From Microcella flavibacter (lineage in GTDB: Bacteria > Actinomycetota > Actinomycetes > Actinomycetales > Microbacteriaceae), in assembly GCF_012530535.1 (NCBI RefSeq), contig NZ_CP051299.1, forward strand, positions 2,542,001 through 2,606,000: a stretch of 64,000 nucleotides of DNA, given 5' to 3'. A model generated the notes under the pieces. It did no database searches and was not told where the DNA came from. It was given only the letters and a program-made list of their open reading frames with translations. Shown here piece by piece: positions 46,579-54,535 of the stretch (the first letter of the stretch is position 1; every line of letters begins with the position of its first letter). Made by a program: the position numbers and the translations under genes.

Positions 46579-46746
46579 TTAGCGCTCCTCGCGGAAATCG
46601 ACGTGCTTGCGGATGACCGGGTCGTACTTCTTCAGCACGAGGCGGTCGGGGTCGTTGCGGCGGTTCTTGCGGGTCACGTAGGTGTACCCGGTGCCGGCGG
46701 TCGACCGGAGCTTGATGATGGGACGGACGTCCTGCTGCTTGGCCAT
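46579..46746 (-). CDS. rpmG: 50S ribosomal protein L33, zinc-free form
   Basis: A 55-residue L33, reading [20 protein letters not shown] at the start, then [23 protein letters not shown] and [10 protein letters not shown]. There are no cysteines, so it is the zinc-independent version. The stop of rpmB overlaps its start (46746), and rpsN follows 2 nt after its stop. Confidence 0.95.
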   Translation of the reverse strand: MAKQQDVRPIIKLRSTAGTGYTYVTRKNRRNDPDRLVLKKYDPVIRKHVDFREER

Positions 46747-46982
46747 TAGATCTTCTCCCCGCGCGCAAGGAGGTCCTTGACCACGGACTCGATACCGCGT
46801 GCGTCGATCACCTTGATGCCCTTGGCCGACAGGGTCAGCGTGACATTGCGGCGGAGCGACGGCACGAAGTACGTCTTCTTCTGGATGTTCGGGTCGAACC
46901 GGCGCTTGGTGCGGCGGTGCGAGTGCGAGATGTTGTGGCCAAAGCCGGGAACGGCTCCGGTCACCTGGCAGACGGCTGCCAT
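46746..46982 (-). CDS. rpmB: 50S ribosomal protein L28
   Basis: A 78-residue L28. [34 protein letters not shown] is the family opening, with only one cysteine, so the CxxC zinc site of the zinc-binding form is absent. It leads rpmB-rpmG-rpsN. GAGGA lies 4 nt before the ATG. A perfect 7-bp hairpin (47009-47026) lies 27 bp upstream. No clear Zur box is seen here, in contrast to znuA. Confidence 0.95.
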   Translation of the reverse strand: MAAVCQVTGAVPGFGHNISHSHRRTKRRFDPNIQKKTYFVPSLRRNVTLTLSAKGIKVIDARGIESVVKDLLARGEKI

Positions 46983-47008
46983 GGCTTCCTCATTTCGATA
47001 GGGCTACC

Positions 47009-47026
47009 GTGCGGCGAATGCCGCAC
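47009..47026 (-). promoter_or_regulatory. Hairpin in the rpmB leader
   Basis: GTGCGGC and GCCGCAC form a 7-bp stem with a 4-nt GAAT loop, 27-44 bp upstream of rpmB. It could be a leader structure or part of a protein-binding site; its role is not known. Confidence 0.45.
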
Positions 47027-47105
47027 CCAAGGTCACTTGTCGGCACGCGGACACCGCCTGCTCCGTTCGAGTAGCGGGATGAACGGGGCGGAGCGCGCAC
47101 AATGC

Positions 47106-47121
47106 GGGCGATCTCTCGCCC
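47106..47121 (-). terminator. Short hairpin downstream of zur
   Basis: GGGCGA-TCTC-TCGCCC is a perfect 6-bp stem, 17 bp after the zur stop, flanked by two direct copies of GCACAAT (47097-47103 and 47123-47129). It may end the znuACB-zur transcript before rpmB. Confidence 0.5.
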
Positions 47122-47137
47122 GGCACAATCCCCCAGC

Positions 47138-47542
47138 TTAGGGCGTGACGGGCGAATCGGCAACGCGGCTGCAGGCGGCGCAGAGACCGAAGACGTCGAC
47201 GACGTGCTCAGCGGCCGTGAAGCCGTGCTCGGCGGCGACGCTGCGCGCCCACTCCTCGACGGCGCGGGCCTCGATCTCGACCGTGAGTCCGCAGGTGCGG
47301 CAGATGAGGTGGTGGTGGTGCGTGCCCGGGGTGCAGGCGCGGTAGAGCGCCTCGCCGTCCTGGGTGAGCGAGTCGGCCTCGCCCTCCTCCGAGAGGTCGG
47401 TGAGCGCGCGGTAGACGGTGGCGAGGCCGATCGTCGAGCCGCCCTCCCGCAGCGAGGAGTGCAGGGCCTGGGCGCTCACGAAACCGGTCGACTCGCCGAG
47501 GGCCGTGCGCACGGCCTCGCGCTGCCAGGTGTTCCGCTTCAT
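47138..47542 (-). CDS. zur: Fur-family regulator, probably the zinc repressor Zur
   Basis: A 134-residue Fur-fold protein. The N-terminal winged helix is MKRNTWQREAVRTALGESTGFVSAQALHSSL and TIGLATVYRALTDLSEEGEAD. The dimer and metal domain holds THHHHLICRTCGLTVEI and VFGLCAACS, giving the four-cysteine structural zinc site. The ATG overlaps the znuB stop by 4 bp. Linkage to znuA, znuC and znuB and to zinc-free ribosomal proteins makes Zur much more likely than Fur or Mur. Confidence 0.88.
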   Translation of the reverse strand: MKRNTWQREAVRTALGESTGFVSAQALHSSLREGGSTIGLATVYRALTDLSEEGEADSLTQDGEALYRACTPGTHHHHLICRTCGLTVEIEARAVEEWARSVAAEHGFTAAEHVVDVFGLCAACSRVADSPVTP

Positions 47543-48405
47543 GGTGAGACCAGGGTACGCGGCGCCGCTGGGCGGCCGGCGCTCCGCGCGCCGCGACGAT
47601 AGCCCAGGACGCGGCAGACGAGGTAGATGGCGAACGAGATCGTGGTGATGTACGGACTGATGGGGAGGGATCCGCCGAGAGCCAGCAGGATGCCCCCCAC
47701 CGCGGACACGAGACCGAACAGCATGCTGAGCACCGGAACGAGCACCGGGGAGGCGGAGACGCGCAGAGCGGCGGCGGCCGGCGTGACGAGGAGCGCCAGT
47801 ACGAGGAGCGCCCCGATCACCTGGATGGACACCGCGACGGCGAGACCCAGCAGGATCATGAAGACGATGCTGAGGGTCCGCGCGGGGACACCGCGCGCGC
47901 TCGCCACCTCGGGATCGAGACTGTCGAAGGTCAGGGGTCGCCAGATGACGAGCAGAGCGACGAGCACGGCGGCGCTGATGCTCATCAGCAGTCCGAGCTG
48001 CGGAAGGTCGACGCTGATGATCTGCCCGGTCAGAAGCCCGAACTTGTTGCCGCTGCGTCCCGGGTAGAGCGCCAGGAAGAGGATGCCGAGGCCGAGGCCG
48101 AACGGCATGAGCACGCCGATGATCGAGTTGCGATCGCGCGCGCGCGATCCGAGCACCCCGATGATGCCCGCGGCGATGAGCGATCCGAGGATCGAGCCCG
48201 CGACGACGTTGAGACCCAGCAGGAGCGCTGCGGCCGCGCCGGCGAAGGAGAGCTCGCTGATGCCGTGCACGGCGAAGGCCATATCGCGCTGCATCACGAC
48301 TACCCCGATCAGGCCGCCGACGACGCCCAGCACCGCCGCAGCGATGATCGAGTTCCCCACCAGGTCGAGCAACCGCAGATACGTCGACCAGTCGACGGTG
48401 GTCAT
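47539..48405 (-). CDS. znuB: Zinc/manganese ABC transporter permease ZnuB
   Basis: A 288-residue ABC-3 family permease with eight or nine hydrophobic segments. AVHGISELSFAGAAAALLLGLN and SIQVIGALLVLALLVTPAAAALR are family signatures; the latter includes the region that contacts the ATPase. It overlaps znuC and zur by 4 bp each. Imports zinc, or less likely manganese, with ZnuA and ZnuC. Confidence 0.9.
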   Translation of the reverse strand: MTTVDWSTYLRLLDLVGNSIIAAAVLGVVGGLIGVVVMQRDMAFAVHGISELSFAGAAAALLLGLNVVAGSILGSLIAAGIIGVLGSRARDRNSIIGVLMPFGLGLGILFLALYPGRSGNKFGLLTGQIISVDLPQLGLLMSISAAVLVALLVIWRPLTFDSLDPEVASARGVPARTLSIVFMILLGLAVAVSIQVIGALLVLALLVTPAAAALRVSASPVLVPVLSMLFGLVSAVGGILLALGGSLPISPYITTISFAIYLVCRVLGYRRGARSAGRPAAPRTLVSP

Positions 48406-49220
48406 GACCTCTCCTCGTGATGGTGATCGCTATCGGGGGCGCCCACGACGACCACGCGCCCGTGAGCGCGGAACACGTCGACCGGGGTGCCGTACAGGCG
48501 AGTGAGGACCTCGCTGCGCAGCACCTCGTCAGCCGTGCCGACGGTGAACGCGCCGTGCGCGAGGTACAGCACCCGGTCGACCATCTCGAGCACGGGGTTG
48601 ACGTCGTGCGTGACGAAGACGACGGCAGTGCCGTGAGCCCGGCGACGCCCGTCGATGAGCTCGCTCACGCCCCGCTGGTGCTGCAGATCGAGGCTCATGA
48701 GGGGTTCGTCGCAGAGGAGCAGCGCCGGGTCGTCGGCGAGCGCCTGCGCGACGCGGAGCCGCTGCTGCTCGCCGCCGGAGAGACTGCCGAGCGGCTGGTC
48801 GGCGTAGGCCGACGCGCCCACGGAGGCGAGGAGAGCATCCACGCGTTCTCTGTCGGCCCTGCGGGTGATCGGGGGGCCGTACCGCTGGCCGTTCACGCCG
48901 AGCATCACCAGATCGCGACCGCGCAGGGGCGTGCCCGGGGCGACGATCTTCTGCTGCGGGATGTAGCCGATGCGCCGATGACCGCGATGGGCGGGATGCC
49001 CGTCCACGAGCACCTCGCCGGCATCGAGCTGCTGCTCGCCGAGCATCGCACGAAGCAGGCTCGTCTTGCCCGTGCCGTTCGCCCCGAGCACCGCGATGAA
49101 CTCGCCGGGGAGCACGTCCAGATCGAGATCGCTCCACAGCAGACGGTCGCCGAAACCGAGCGCACCGCCCCGGATCGAGAGAACCGGGGCGGTGCGGAGC
49201 GACGTGATGTCGGAGGTCAC
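48402..49220 (-). CDS. znuC: Zinc ABC transporter ATP-binding protein ZnuC
   Basis: A 272-residue ABC ATPase. Walker A is GANGTGKT, the signature LSGGEQQR, Walker B ALLLCDEP, and the switch FVTHDVNPV. The C-terminal end DSDHHHEERS is His-rich and may sense or bind zinc. GTG at 49220 is preferred, because it overlaps the znuA stop by 4 bp in the usual operon manner; ATG at 49268 would overlap znuA by 52 bp. Confidence 0.9.
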   Translation of the reverse strand: MTSDITSLRTAPVLSIRGGALGFGDRLLWSDLDLDVLPGEFIAVLGANGTGKTSLLRAMLGEQQLDAGEVLVDGHPAHRGHRRIGYIPQQKIVAPGTPLRGRDLVMLGVNGQRYGPPITRRADRERVDALLASVGASAYADQPLGSLSGGEQQRLRVAQALADDPALLLCDEPLMSLDLQHQRGVSELIDGRRRAHGTAVVFVTHDVNPVLEMVDRVLYLAHGAFTVGTADEVLRSEVLTRLYGTPVDVFRAHGRVVVVGAPDSDHHHEERS

Positions 49221-50185
49221 GAATCGCTGAGGGCTGCGCCGACCGCCGCGAGGTTCGCTCTCATCCATGACACGTAGTCTTCCGCGTCCGGCAGCGTCTC
49301 GGTGAACGAGACCACCGGGATGCTCGCGGCCTCGGCCGCCTCGCGGATGCGCTCCGTCTCCGGGCTCGCGGTCTGCTCGTTGTAGGCCAGCAGGCGGACC
49401 TCGCCGGAGTCGAGGAGTTCGAACGTCTGCTGGAGGGCGAGCGGCGGCACGTCGGCGCCCTCCTCGACCGCCTCCAGGAACTCCTCCGGCGTCTCGTCAT
49501 CGAGACCCAGTTCGGCGAGCAGGTAGGCCGGCACCGGCTCGGTGGAGGCGACCACCCCGCCGCCCAGCTCGTCGGCCAACCGCGCGAGCTCGGCCTCGAC
49601 GCTCTCGAGCTCGGCCTCGAGATCGGTCAGGTTCTGCTCGTACGTCGCCGCGTTGTCGGGGTCGAGCTCGATGAGCGCCTCGGAGATGGCCGCGGCGATG
49701 CCGCTCATGGCGTGCACGTCGTACCAGACGTGCTCGTTCGCGCCCTCCTCGTGACCCTGGCCGTTATCGCCGGCCTCCTCCTCGGAGTGCGCTTCCTCGC
49801 CCTCCTCGAGCGCTCCCCCGGCCACGACCGCGGTGACCACTGCGGCATCGGTGTCCGAACCGTCCACCAGCAGGTCGATGAAGGGGTCGTACCCCCCGCC
49901 GTTCTCGATGACGAGGTCGGCGTCGGCGATCGCCAGCTGAACCTGCGCGCTCGCCTCGTAGCTGTGCGGATCCTGCGCGGGCGAGTCGATGATGCTCGTG
50001 ACCGTCGCGAGATCGCCCGCGATGGACGCGGCGATGTCGCCGTAGACGTTCGTCGACGCGACGATGGAGAGGGAGTCGGACGACGACTCGGCCACCGGTG
50101 CCGAGCACCCGACGAGCGCGAGTCCGGTAGCGGCGGAGAGGACAAGGACGGGGACGGCACGGCGGGGGGCGGTAGAGGGGGACAT
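49217..50185 (-). CDS. znuA: Zinc ABC transporter substrate-binding lipoprotein ZnuA
   Basis: A 322-residue lipoprotein. The signal ends in the lipobox LVGC at about residue 27, so it is anchored outside the membrane. IVASTNVYGDIAASIAGD opens the cluster 9 substrate-binding fold. An acidic, His-containing loop (EEGEEAHSEEEAGDNGQGHEEGANEHVWYD) is typical of zinc rather than manganese binders. TEPVPAYLLAELGL is also conserved. The ATG at 50185 follows TACCGT by exactly 6 nt. It heads znuA-znuC-znuB-zur. Confidence 0.92.
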   Translation of the reverse strand: MSPSTAPRRAVPVLVLSAATGLALVGCSAPVAESSSDSLSIVASTNVYGDIAASIAGDLATVTSIIDSPAQDPHSYEASAQVQLAIADADLVIENGGGYDPFIDLLVDGSDTDAAVVTAVVAGGALEEGEEAHSEEEAGDNGQGHEEGANEHVWYDVHAMSGIAAAISEALIELDPDNAATYEQNLTDLEAELESVEAELARLADELGGGVVASTEPVPAYLLAELGLDDETPEEFLEAVEEGADVPPLALQQTFELLDSGEVRLLAYNEQTASPETERIREAAEAASIPVVSFTETLPDAEDYVSWMRANLAAVGAALSDS

Positions 50186-50191
50186 GGCGCC

Positions 50192-50232
50192 ACGGTACGT
50201 CTTATCGATAATGGTTGTCAAAACGATTCTCA
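50192..50232 (-). promoter_or_regulatory. znuA promoter with overlapping Zur-like box
   Basis: On the minus strand -35 TTGACA (50216-50221) and -10 TACCGT (50192-50197) are 18 nt apart, and the -10 ends 6 nt before the ATG. TGAGAATCGTTTTGA (50218-50232) matches the actinobacterial Zur palindrome TGAAAATCATTTTCA at 12 of 15 positions and covers the -35. Zinc-loaded Zur would thus shut off uptake. The motif match was made by eye. Confidence 0.75.
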
Positions 50233-50293
50233 GTAGCCGGGCCGGCGCCGGGCATCCCGACCCGCGCCCAGCGGGCGCCGCTACCCTGCGGCC

Positions 50294-50731
50294 ATGTCGA
50301 ACCGCCGCAGCATGCTCGCGATGACCGGCCTCCACCGCGCGCTCGTGCGGGTGACCGGCGGACGGCTCGGCTGGTCGATCGGCGCGATGCGCGTCATCGA
50401 GCTCGAGACGTTGGGCCGGAGGACGGGCGAGCGTCGGCGCGCGATGCTCACCGTGCCCGTCGAGGAGGGCGACCGTTTCGTCGTCATCGCCTCGCGCGGC
50501 GGCGACGACTGCATGCCCGGGTGGTACCTCAACCTCGTCGACGAGCCGCGCGTGGGCGTCGCCGAGAAGGGCCACGCACCTCGGCCGTACCGCGCCCGCA
50601 CCGCCGACGCCGCCGAGCGCGCCAGGCTGTGGCCTCGCGCCGTGCGGGCCTACCGCGGCTATGCGGCGTACCAGCGCCGCACGGAGCGCGAGATCCCCGT
50701 CGTCATCCTCGAGCCGGACAGCGAAAAGTAG
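50294..50731 (+). CDS. Ddn-like deazaflavin(F420)-dependent nitroreductase family protein
   Basis: A 145-residue split beta-barrel protein of the Ddn family. RVIELETLGRRTGERRRAMLTVPVEEGDRFVVIASRGG and PGWYLNLVDEPRVGVAEKG match F420H2-dependent quinone or nitro reductases of mycobacteria. TACCCT lies exactly 6 nt before the ATG. Its last 30 bp, encoding IPVVILEP and beyond, recur in near-identical form after the ROK gene (51476-51505), so its 3' end appears to have been rebuilt. Confidence 0.82.
   Translation: MSNRRSMLAMTGLHRALVRVTGGRLGWSIGAMRVIELETLGRRTGERRRAMLTVPVEEGDRFVVIASRGGDDCMPGWYLNLVDEPRVGVAEKGHAPRPYRARTADAAERARLWPRAVRAYRGYAAYQRRTEREIPVVILEPDSEK
50693..50722 (+). repeat. Direct repeat copy 1, inside the 3' end of the Ddn-like gene
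   Basis: 30 bp identical at 28 positions to 51476-51505. It encodes the IPVVILEPDS segment of the Ddn-like protein. Copies 1 and 2 bracket the ROK gene. Confidence 0.85.
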
Positions 50732-50735
50732 TGCG

Positions 50736-51458
50736 ATGAAGAGTGACCGCATGCGTGACCTCCGCACGGTAGAGGTCGGCGGGTCCTCCATCCAGTACTG
50801 CGCTGTCGTCGGAGGAGTCCCTTCGCCGGTCGCGTACCTCGGCACTCCCGACGTGGCATGGCTGCTGGCAGCCCCGGGAGAGGTCGACGGCGATCGCGTC
50901 CGGGGTGCACACCACATCGGCTGGGCCGATGTGGTGGCGAGTGAGGAACTCGGACTGGGGCAGCCACCGTTGGTGAGCATGAACGACGCGCACGCGGCGG
51001 CTCTCGGCGAATGGGATCTTCACGGGCAGCAGTCGGGTCGATGGCTCGTCGTCGGACTCGGCACGGGGATCGGCTCCGCCATCGTCGAGAACGGCACCGT
51101 CTCCGACGTCGATCTCAGTCACGCGACCTACTTCGGACCGCGTGTGTGCGGCGGATGCGGCGCCGAGGGGTGCCTCGATGCGCGAATCGGAGGTCACGCC
51201 CTGTCCGATCCCCTCAGTGTGCGAGATCACGAGCGCCTCCTTGCGTCGCTCGCCCTCGCGATCACCCGATTGGATCGGGTACCGGATGCGATCGTGCTCG
51301 CCGGAGGAATGGCACGACGGTACCCGGAACTCGTCCGGGAACTGGCAGGACGCCTTCGCGCCTCGGTCCATCCTTCCGCTGCGGAAGCGGGAATGAAGTC
51401 CGCTGCGCCGTGGGGCCTGCTCCTCCGATGGTCGGCCGCCAGCGACTCGACGGGATAG
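50736..51458 (+). CDS. ROK-family protein, short form
   Basis: A 240-residue sugar-kinase-fold protein. VEVGGSSIQYCAVV corresponds to the first phosphate motif (normally DxGGT) but has Glu for Asp. MNDAHAAALGEW supplies the catalytic Asp, LVVGLGTGIGSAIVENG is the second phosphate loop, and VCGGCGAEGCLDA is the ROK zinc motif. It is shorter than the usual 300 residues. Its codon use has more A/T at third positions than its neighbours, which suggests transfer. No clear ribosome binding site precedes the ATG, 4 nt after the Ddn-like stop. It may be a sugar kinase or a non-enzymatic derivative. Confidence 0.75.
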   Translation: MKSDRMRDLRTVEVGGSSIQYCAVVGGVPSPVAYLGTPDVAWLLAAPGEVDGDRVRGAHHIGWADVVASEELGLGQPPLVSMNDAHAAALGEWDLHGQQSGRWLVVGLGTGIGSAIVENGTVSDVDLSHATYFGPRVCGGCGAEGCLDARIGGHALSDPLSVRDHERLLASLALAITRLDRVPDAIVLAGGMARRYPELVRELAGRLRASVHPSAAEAGMKSAAPWGLLLRWSAASDSTG

Positions 51459-51475
51459 AGCGCACCGCGCGGCTC

Positions 51476-51505
51476 ATCCCCGTCATCATCCTCGAGCCGG
51501 AGAGC
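51476..51505 (+). repeat. Direct repeat copy 2, remnant of a Ddn-like C-terminus
   Basis: 28 of 30 bases match 50693-50722. The surrounding frame (to 51526) reads ERTARLIPVIILEPESPAAD and ends in a stop, like a second Ddn C-terminus without the rest of the gene. It also lies inside the 3' end of the convergent membrane-protein gene. Confidence 0.8.
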
Positions 51506-51950
51506 CCCGCCGCAGACGGTCGCTGATCAGCGCCGCCGCGACGATCCCCGCGAGCAGCGCGACGGCGAGCGAGCCCGCCGAGAGCGAGCTCAGCCACTGC
51601 GGCGCCGGGCCGAGCCCGATGCCGACGCCGAACGACCACAGGGCGATCGCGCCGGCGCCGATCACCGTGACGGCGGCGAGGACGATCGCGTCGGGGGATT
51701 CGTGCGGCCGGCCGGCCGCGCCGGCGAGGAGCCGGCCCGCGAGGAGCGCCGCGGCCGAGAGGGCGAGGAATCCGACGAGCATCGCGGCCGCCCAGACGAT
51801 GGCCGGGGGAGTGCCCCAGGCGGCGGGGTCGGTCGCTCCGGGGACGAGGACGGCGAGGACGAGGGCGCCCGCGATCGCGAGGAGGCCGAGCGGGACCGCG
51901 GCGGCGAGGGCGATGAGGGCCGCGCGAGGAGGCGTGCGCTGAGCATCCAT
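51486..51950 (-). CDS. Hypothetical four-segment membrane protein
   Basis: A 154-residue, very Ala/Leu-rich protein with about four hydrophobic segments (10-33, 46-68, 85-105 and 115-142). No known motif is recognised. ATG at 51950 is chosen, since CATGAT lies exactly 6 nt upstream. Its last codons overlap the Ddn-like remnant on the opposite strand. Confidence 0.6.
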   Translation of the reverse strand: MDAQRTPPRAALIALAAAVPLGLLAIAGALVLAVLVPGATDPAAWGTPPAIVWAAAMLVGFLALSAAALLAGRLLAGAAGRPHESPDAIVLAAVTVIGAGAIALWSFGVGIGLGPAPQWLSSLSAGSLAVALLAGIVAAALISDRLRRGSPARG

Positions 51951-51984
51951 CACGCCATCATGCCCCGCCGGGCGGTGACGCGCC

Positions 51985-53478
51985 CTAATCGAGCAGCAGC
52001 GCGGGCTCCTCGATGACGCTCGCGACGTCGGCGAGGAAGCGGCTGGCGACGTCGCCGTCGACCACGCGGTGATCGAAGGAGGCGCCGAGCGTCGTGACGA
52101 AGCGCGGGCGCACCTCGCCGTCGACGACCCAGGGCTTCTGCTTGATCGTGCCGAGCGCGACGATCGCGACCTCGCCCGGGTTGAGGATGGGCGTGCCGGT
52201 GTCCATGCCGAAGACCCCGATGTTCGTCACCGTGATCGTGCCCTCGGCCATGTCGGCCGGCTGCAGCTTGCCGTCGCGCGCCGTGATCGTCAGCTGCTCG
52301 ATCGCCTGGGCGAGCTCGCGCAGGCTCATCGACTGGGCGTCCTTGACGTTCGGCACGACGAGGCCGCGGGGGGTCGCTGCCGCGAAGCCGAAGTTGACGA
52401 AGTGGTGCACGATGATCTCCTCATCGGTCCACGTCGAGTTGACGGTCGGGTTGCGCCGCACCGCCCAGATCATCGCCTTCGCCATGATGAGCATCGGCGA
52501 GACCTTGATGCCCGCGAAGTCGGGGCTGGCCTTCAGGCGCTTGACGAACTCCATCGTGCGGGTCGCGTCGACGTCGACGAAGAGCCCCACGTGCGGGGCC
52601 GTGAACGCGCTGCGCACCATGGCCTGCGCGATCGCCTTGCGCACGCCCTTCACGGGGATGCGGTCCTCCCGCGCCTGCGGCCACTCCGGCGTCTGGATGT
52701 TGCGGAACACGCTCGCCTGCGAGGCCTGCCGGATGACGTCGTCGCGCGTGATCTCGCCCGCGAGGCCCGTGGGCTGCACCTCCTGCAGGTCGACGCCGAG
52801 ATCCTTCGCCAGCTTGCGGATCGGCGGCTTCGCGATGACGGGCGCCGCCTGCGCGGCGGGAACGAAGGCCGAGCGGGTCGGCGGGGCGGCCGGGGCGGGG
52901 GTGCTCGGGAAGCTCGCCGCGGGCGCGGCCGGTGCGGGCCGCGCTGCCGCGGGCGCGGGGGTCGTAGCGGCCGGTGCCGCGGCGGCCGGCGGGGTCGCCG
53001 TCGGCGCGGCCTGGGGCCCCGCGGCGGGCCGGCGGCGGCGCGAGGCGACGTGCCCCTTCGCGCCGTAGCCGACGAGCACCGCGCCCGAGCCGTCCTCGGC
53101 GGGCGTCGCGGGAGCGCCCTCGGCGCCCCGCTCGTCGCGGTCGATCGTGCCGGCCGCGTCCGCGGCCGCCGAGGAGGCCTCGGCGTCGACGGCGGCCGGT
53201 GCGGCCTCGGGCACCGGAGGAACCGCGGCAGCGGCATCCCCGTCGCTCACCCGCACGATCGGGGTGCCGACCTCGACGGTCTGCCCCTCCGAGACGAGCA
53301 GGGCCTCGACGGTGCCGGCGAAGGGGCTCGGCAGCTCGACGAGCGACTTCGCCGTCTCGATCTCGACGATGACCTGGTTCACGGCGACCGAGTCGCCGGC
53401 CTTGACGTGCCAGGTGACGATCTCGGCCTCGGTGAGGCCCTCGCCGACGTCGGGGAGGGGGAACTCGGAAGTGCTCAC
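51985..53478 (-). CDS. bkdC: Dihydrolipoamide acyltransferase (E2) of branched-chain 2-oxoacid dehydrogenase
   Basis: A 497-residue E2. Residues 1-80 are a lipoyl domain ([14 protein letters not shown]; lipoyl Lys 44 in IETAKSLVE). A long Ala/Pro linker follows (about 90-215), then the E1/E3-binding domain ([31 protein letters not shown]) and the acyltransferase with [18 protein letters not shown] (catalytic His and Asp). AGGAG lies 6 nt before the GTG at 53478. It is the last gene of E1 alpha-E1 beta-E2, 19 bp after E1 beta. No E3 gene is seen. Confidence 0.92.
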   Translation of the reverse strand: MSTSEFPLPDVGEGLTEAEIVTWHVKAGDSVAVNQVIVEIETAKSLVELPSPFAGTVEALLVSEGQTVEVGTPIVRVSDGDAAAAVPPVPEAAPAAVDAEASSAAADAAGTIDRDERGAEGAPATPAEDGSGAVLVGYGAKGHVASRRRRPAAGPQAAPTATPPAAAAPAATTPAPAAARPAPAAPAASFPSTPAPAAPPTRSAFVPAAQAAPVIAKPPIRKLAKDLGVDLQEVQPTGLAGEITRDDVIRQASQASVFRNIQTPEWPQAREDRIPVKGVRKAIAQAMVRSAFTAPHVGLFVDVDATRTMEFVKRLKASPDFAGIKVSPMLIMAKAMIWAVRRNPTVNSTWTDEEIIVHHFVNFGFAAATPRGLVVPNVKDAQSMSLRELAQAIEQLTITARDGKLQPADMAEGTITVTNIGVFGMDTGTPILNPGEVAIVALGTIKQKPWVVDGEVRPRFVTTLGASFDHRVVDGDVASRFLADVASVIEEPALLLD

Positions 53479-53497
53479 AACGGGCTCCTGTCGCGGT

Positions 53498-54535
53498 TCA
53501 GTAGGCCAGCGCGCGGTCGACGGCATCGAGGATGCGGTCGACGTCGGGCAGGTAGGCGCCCTCGAGCTTCGCGGGAGGGAAGGGGGTGTCGAAGCCGCTG
53601 ACGCGCAGCACGGGCGCCTCGAGCGAGTAGAACGCCGACTCGGTGACGGTCGCGGCGATCTCGCTGCCGACGCTCGCCGAGCCGGGGGCCTCCTGCGCGA
53701 CGACGAGCCTGCCGGTGCGCCGCACCGAGTCGAGCAGCGGCGCGTAGTCGATGGGGCTCAGCGAGCGCAGGTCGACCACCTCGATGCTCGTGCCCTCCTC
53801 GGCGGCGAGCGCGGCGGCATCCAGCAGCATGCTCACCATCGCGCCGTGGCCGACGACGGTGACGTCGGTGCCGGGGCGCACGACGCGGGTGGCGTGCAGC
53901 GGGCCGGCGGGGGAGTCGAGGTCGACCTCGCCCTTCGGCCAGTAGCGGCTCTTCGGCTCGAAGAACATCACCGGGTCGTCGCTCGCGATCGCCTGCTGGA
54001 TCATCCAGTAGGCGTCGTGCGGCGTCGCCGGGCTGACCAGGCGCAGGCCCGCGGTGTGGGCGAAGTAGGCCTCGGGGCTCTCCTGATGGTGCTCGACCGC
54101 GCCGATGTGCCCGCCGTAGGGCACCCGGATGACGACGGGCATGCGCAGCGAGCCCTCGTGCCGGGCCGTGAGCTTCGCCAGCTGCGTCGTGATCTGGTCG
54201 AAGCCGGGGAAGATGAAGCCGTCGAACTGGATCTCGACGACCGGCCGGTACCCGCGCATCGCGAGCCCGATGGCGGTGCCGATGATGCCCGACTCCGCGA
54301 GCGGGGTGTCGAGCACCCGGTGCGCGCCGAACTGCTTCTGCAGGTTCTCGGTGACGCGGAACACACCGCCGAGCGGCCCGATGTCCTCGCCCATGAGCAT
54401 GACCTTGGGGTCGGCGCTCATCGCGGCGGCGAGGCCCTGGTTGAGCGCCTTCGCCATCGTCATCGTGCGGATGCCCGTCGCGGGCTCCGTCGTCGGTGCC
54501 GGGTTCATCGTGCCGGTGCTGACGGTGTCGGTCAT
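53498..54535 (-). CDS. bkdB: 2-oxoacid dehydrogenase E1 component, beta subunit
   Basis: A 345-residue transketolase-like subunit. [46 protein letters not shown] and [18 protein letters not shown] are family signatures of the branched-chain complex beta subunit. The ATG overlaps the E1 alpha stop by 4 bp. It binds TPP together with the alpha subunit. Confidence 0.92.
   Translation of the reverse strand: MTDTVSTGTMNPAPTTEPATGIRTMTMAKALNQGLAAAMSADPKVMLMGEDIGPLGGVFRVTENLQKQFGAHRVLDTPLAESGIIGTAIGLAMRGYRPVVEIQFDGFIFPGFDQITTQLAKLTARHEGSLRMPVVIRVPYGGHIGAVEHHQESPEAYFAHTAGLRLVSPATPHDAYWMIQQAIASDDPVMFFEPKSRYWPKGEVDLDSPAGPLHATRVVRPGTDVTVVGHGAMVSMLLDAAALAAEEGTSIEVVDLRSLSPIDYAPLLDSVRRTGRLVVAQEAPGSASVGSEIAATVTESAFYSLEAPVLRVSGFDTPFPPAKLEGAYLPDVDRILDAVDRALAY

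Noticed and set aside
50186-50980. Longer znuA frame starting near 50980
   Set aside because: It would run antisense through the Ddn-like gene. The signal peptide with lipobox and the readable promoter fix the start at 50185.
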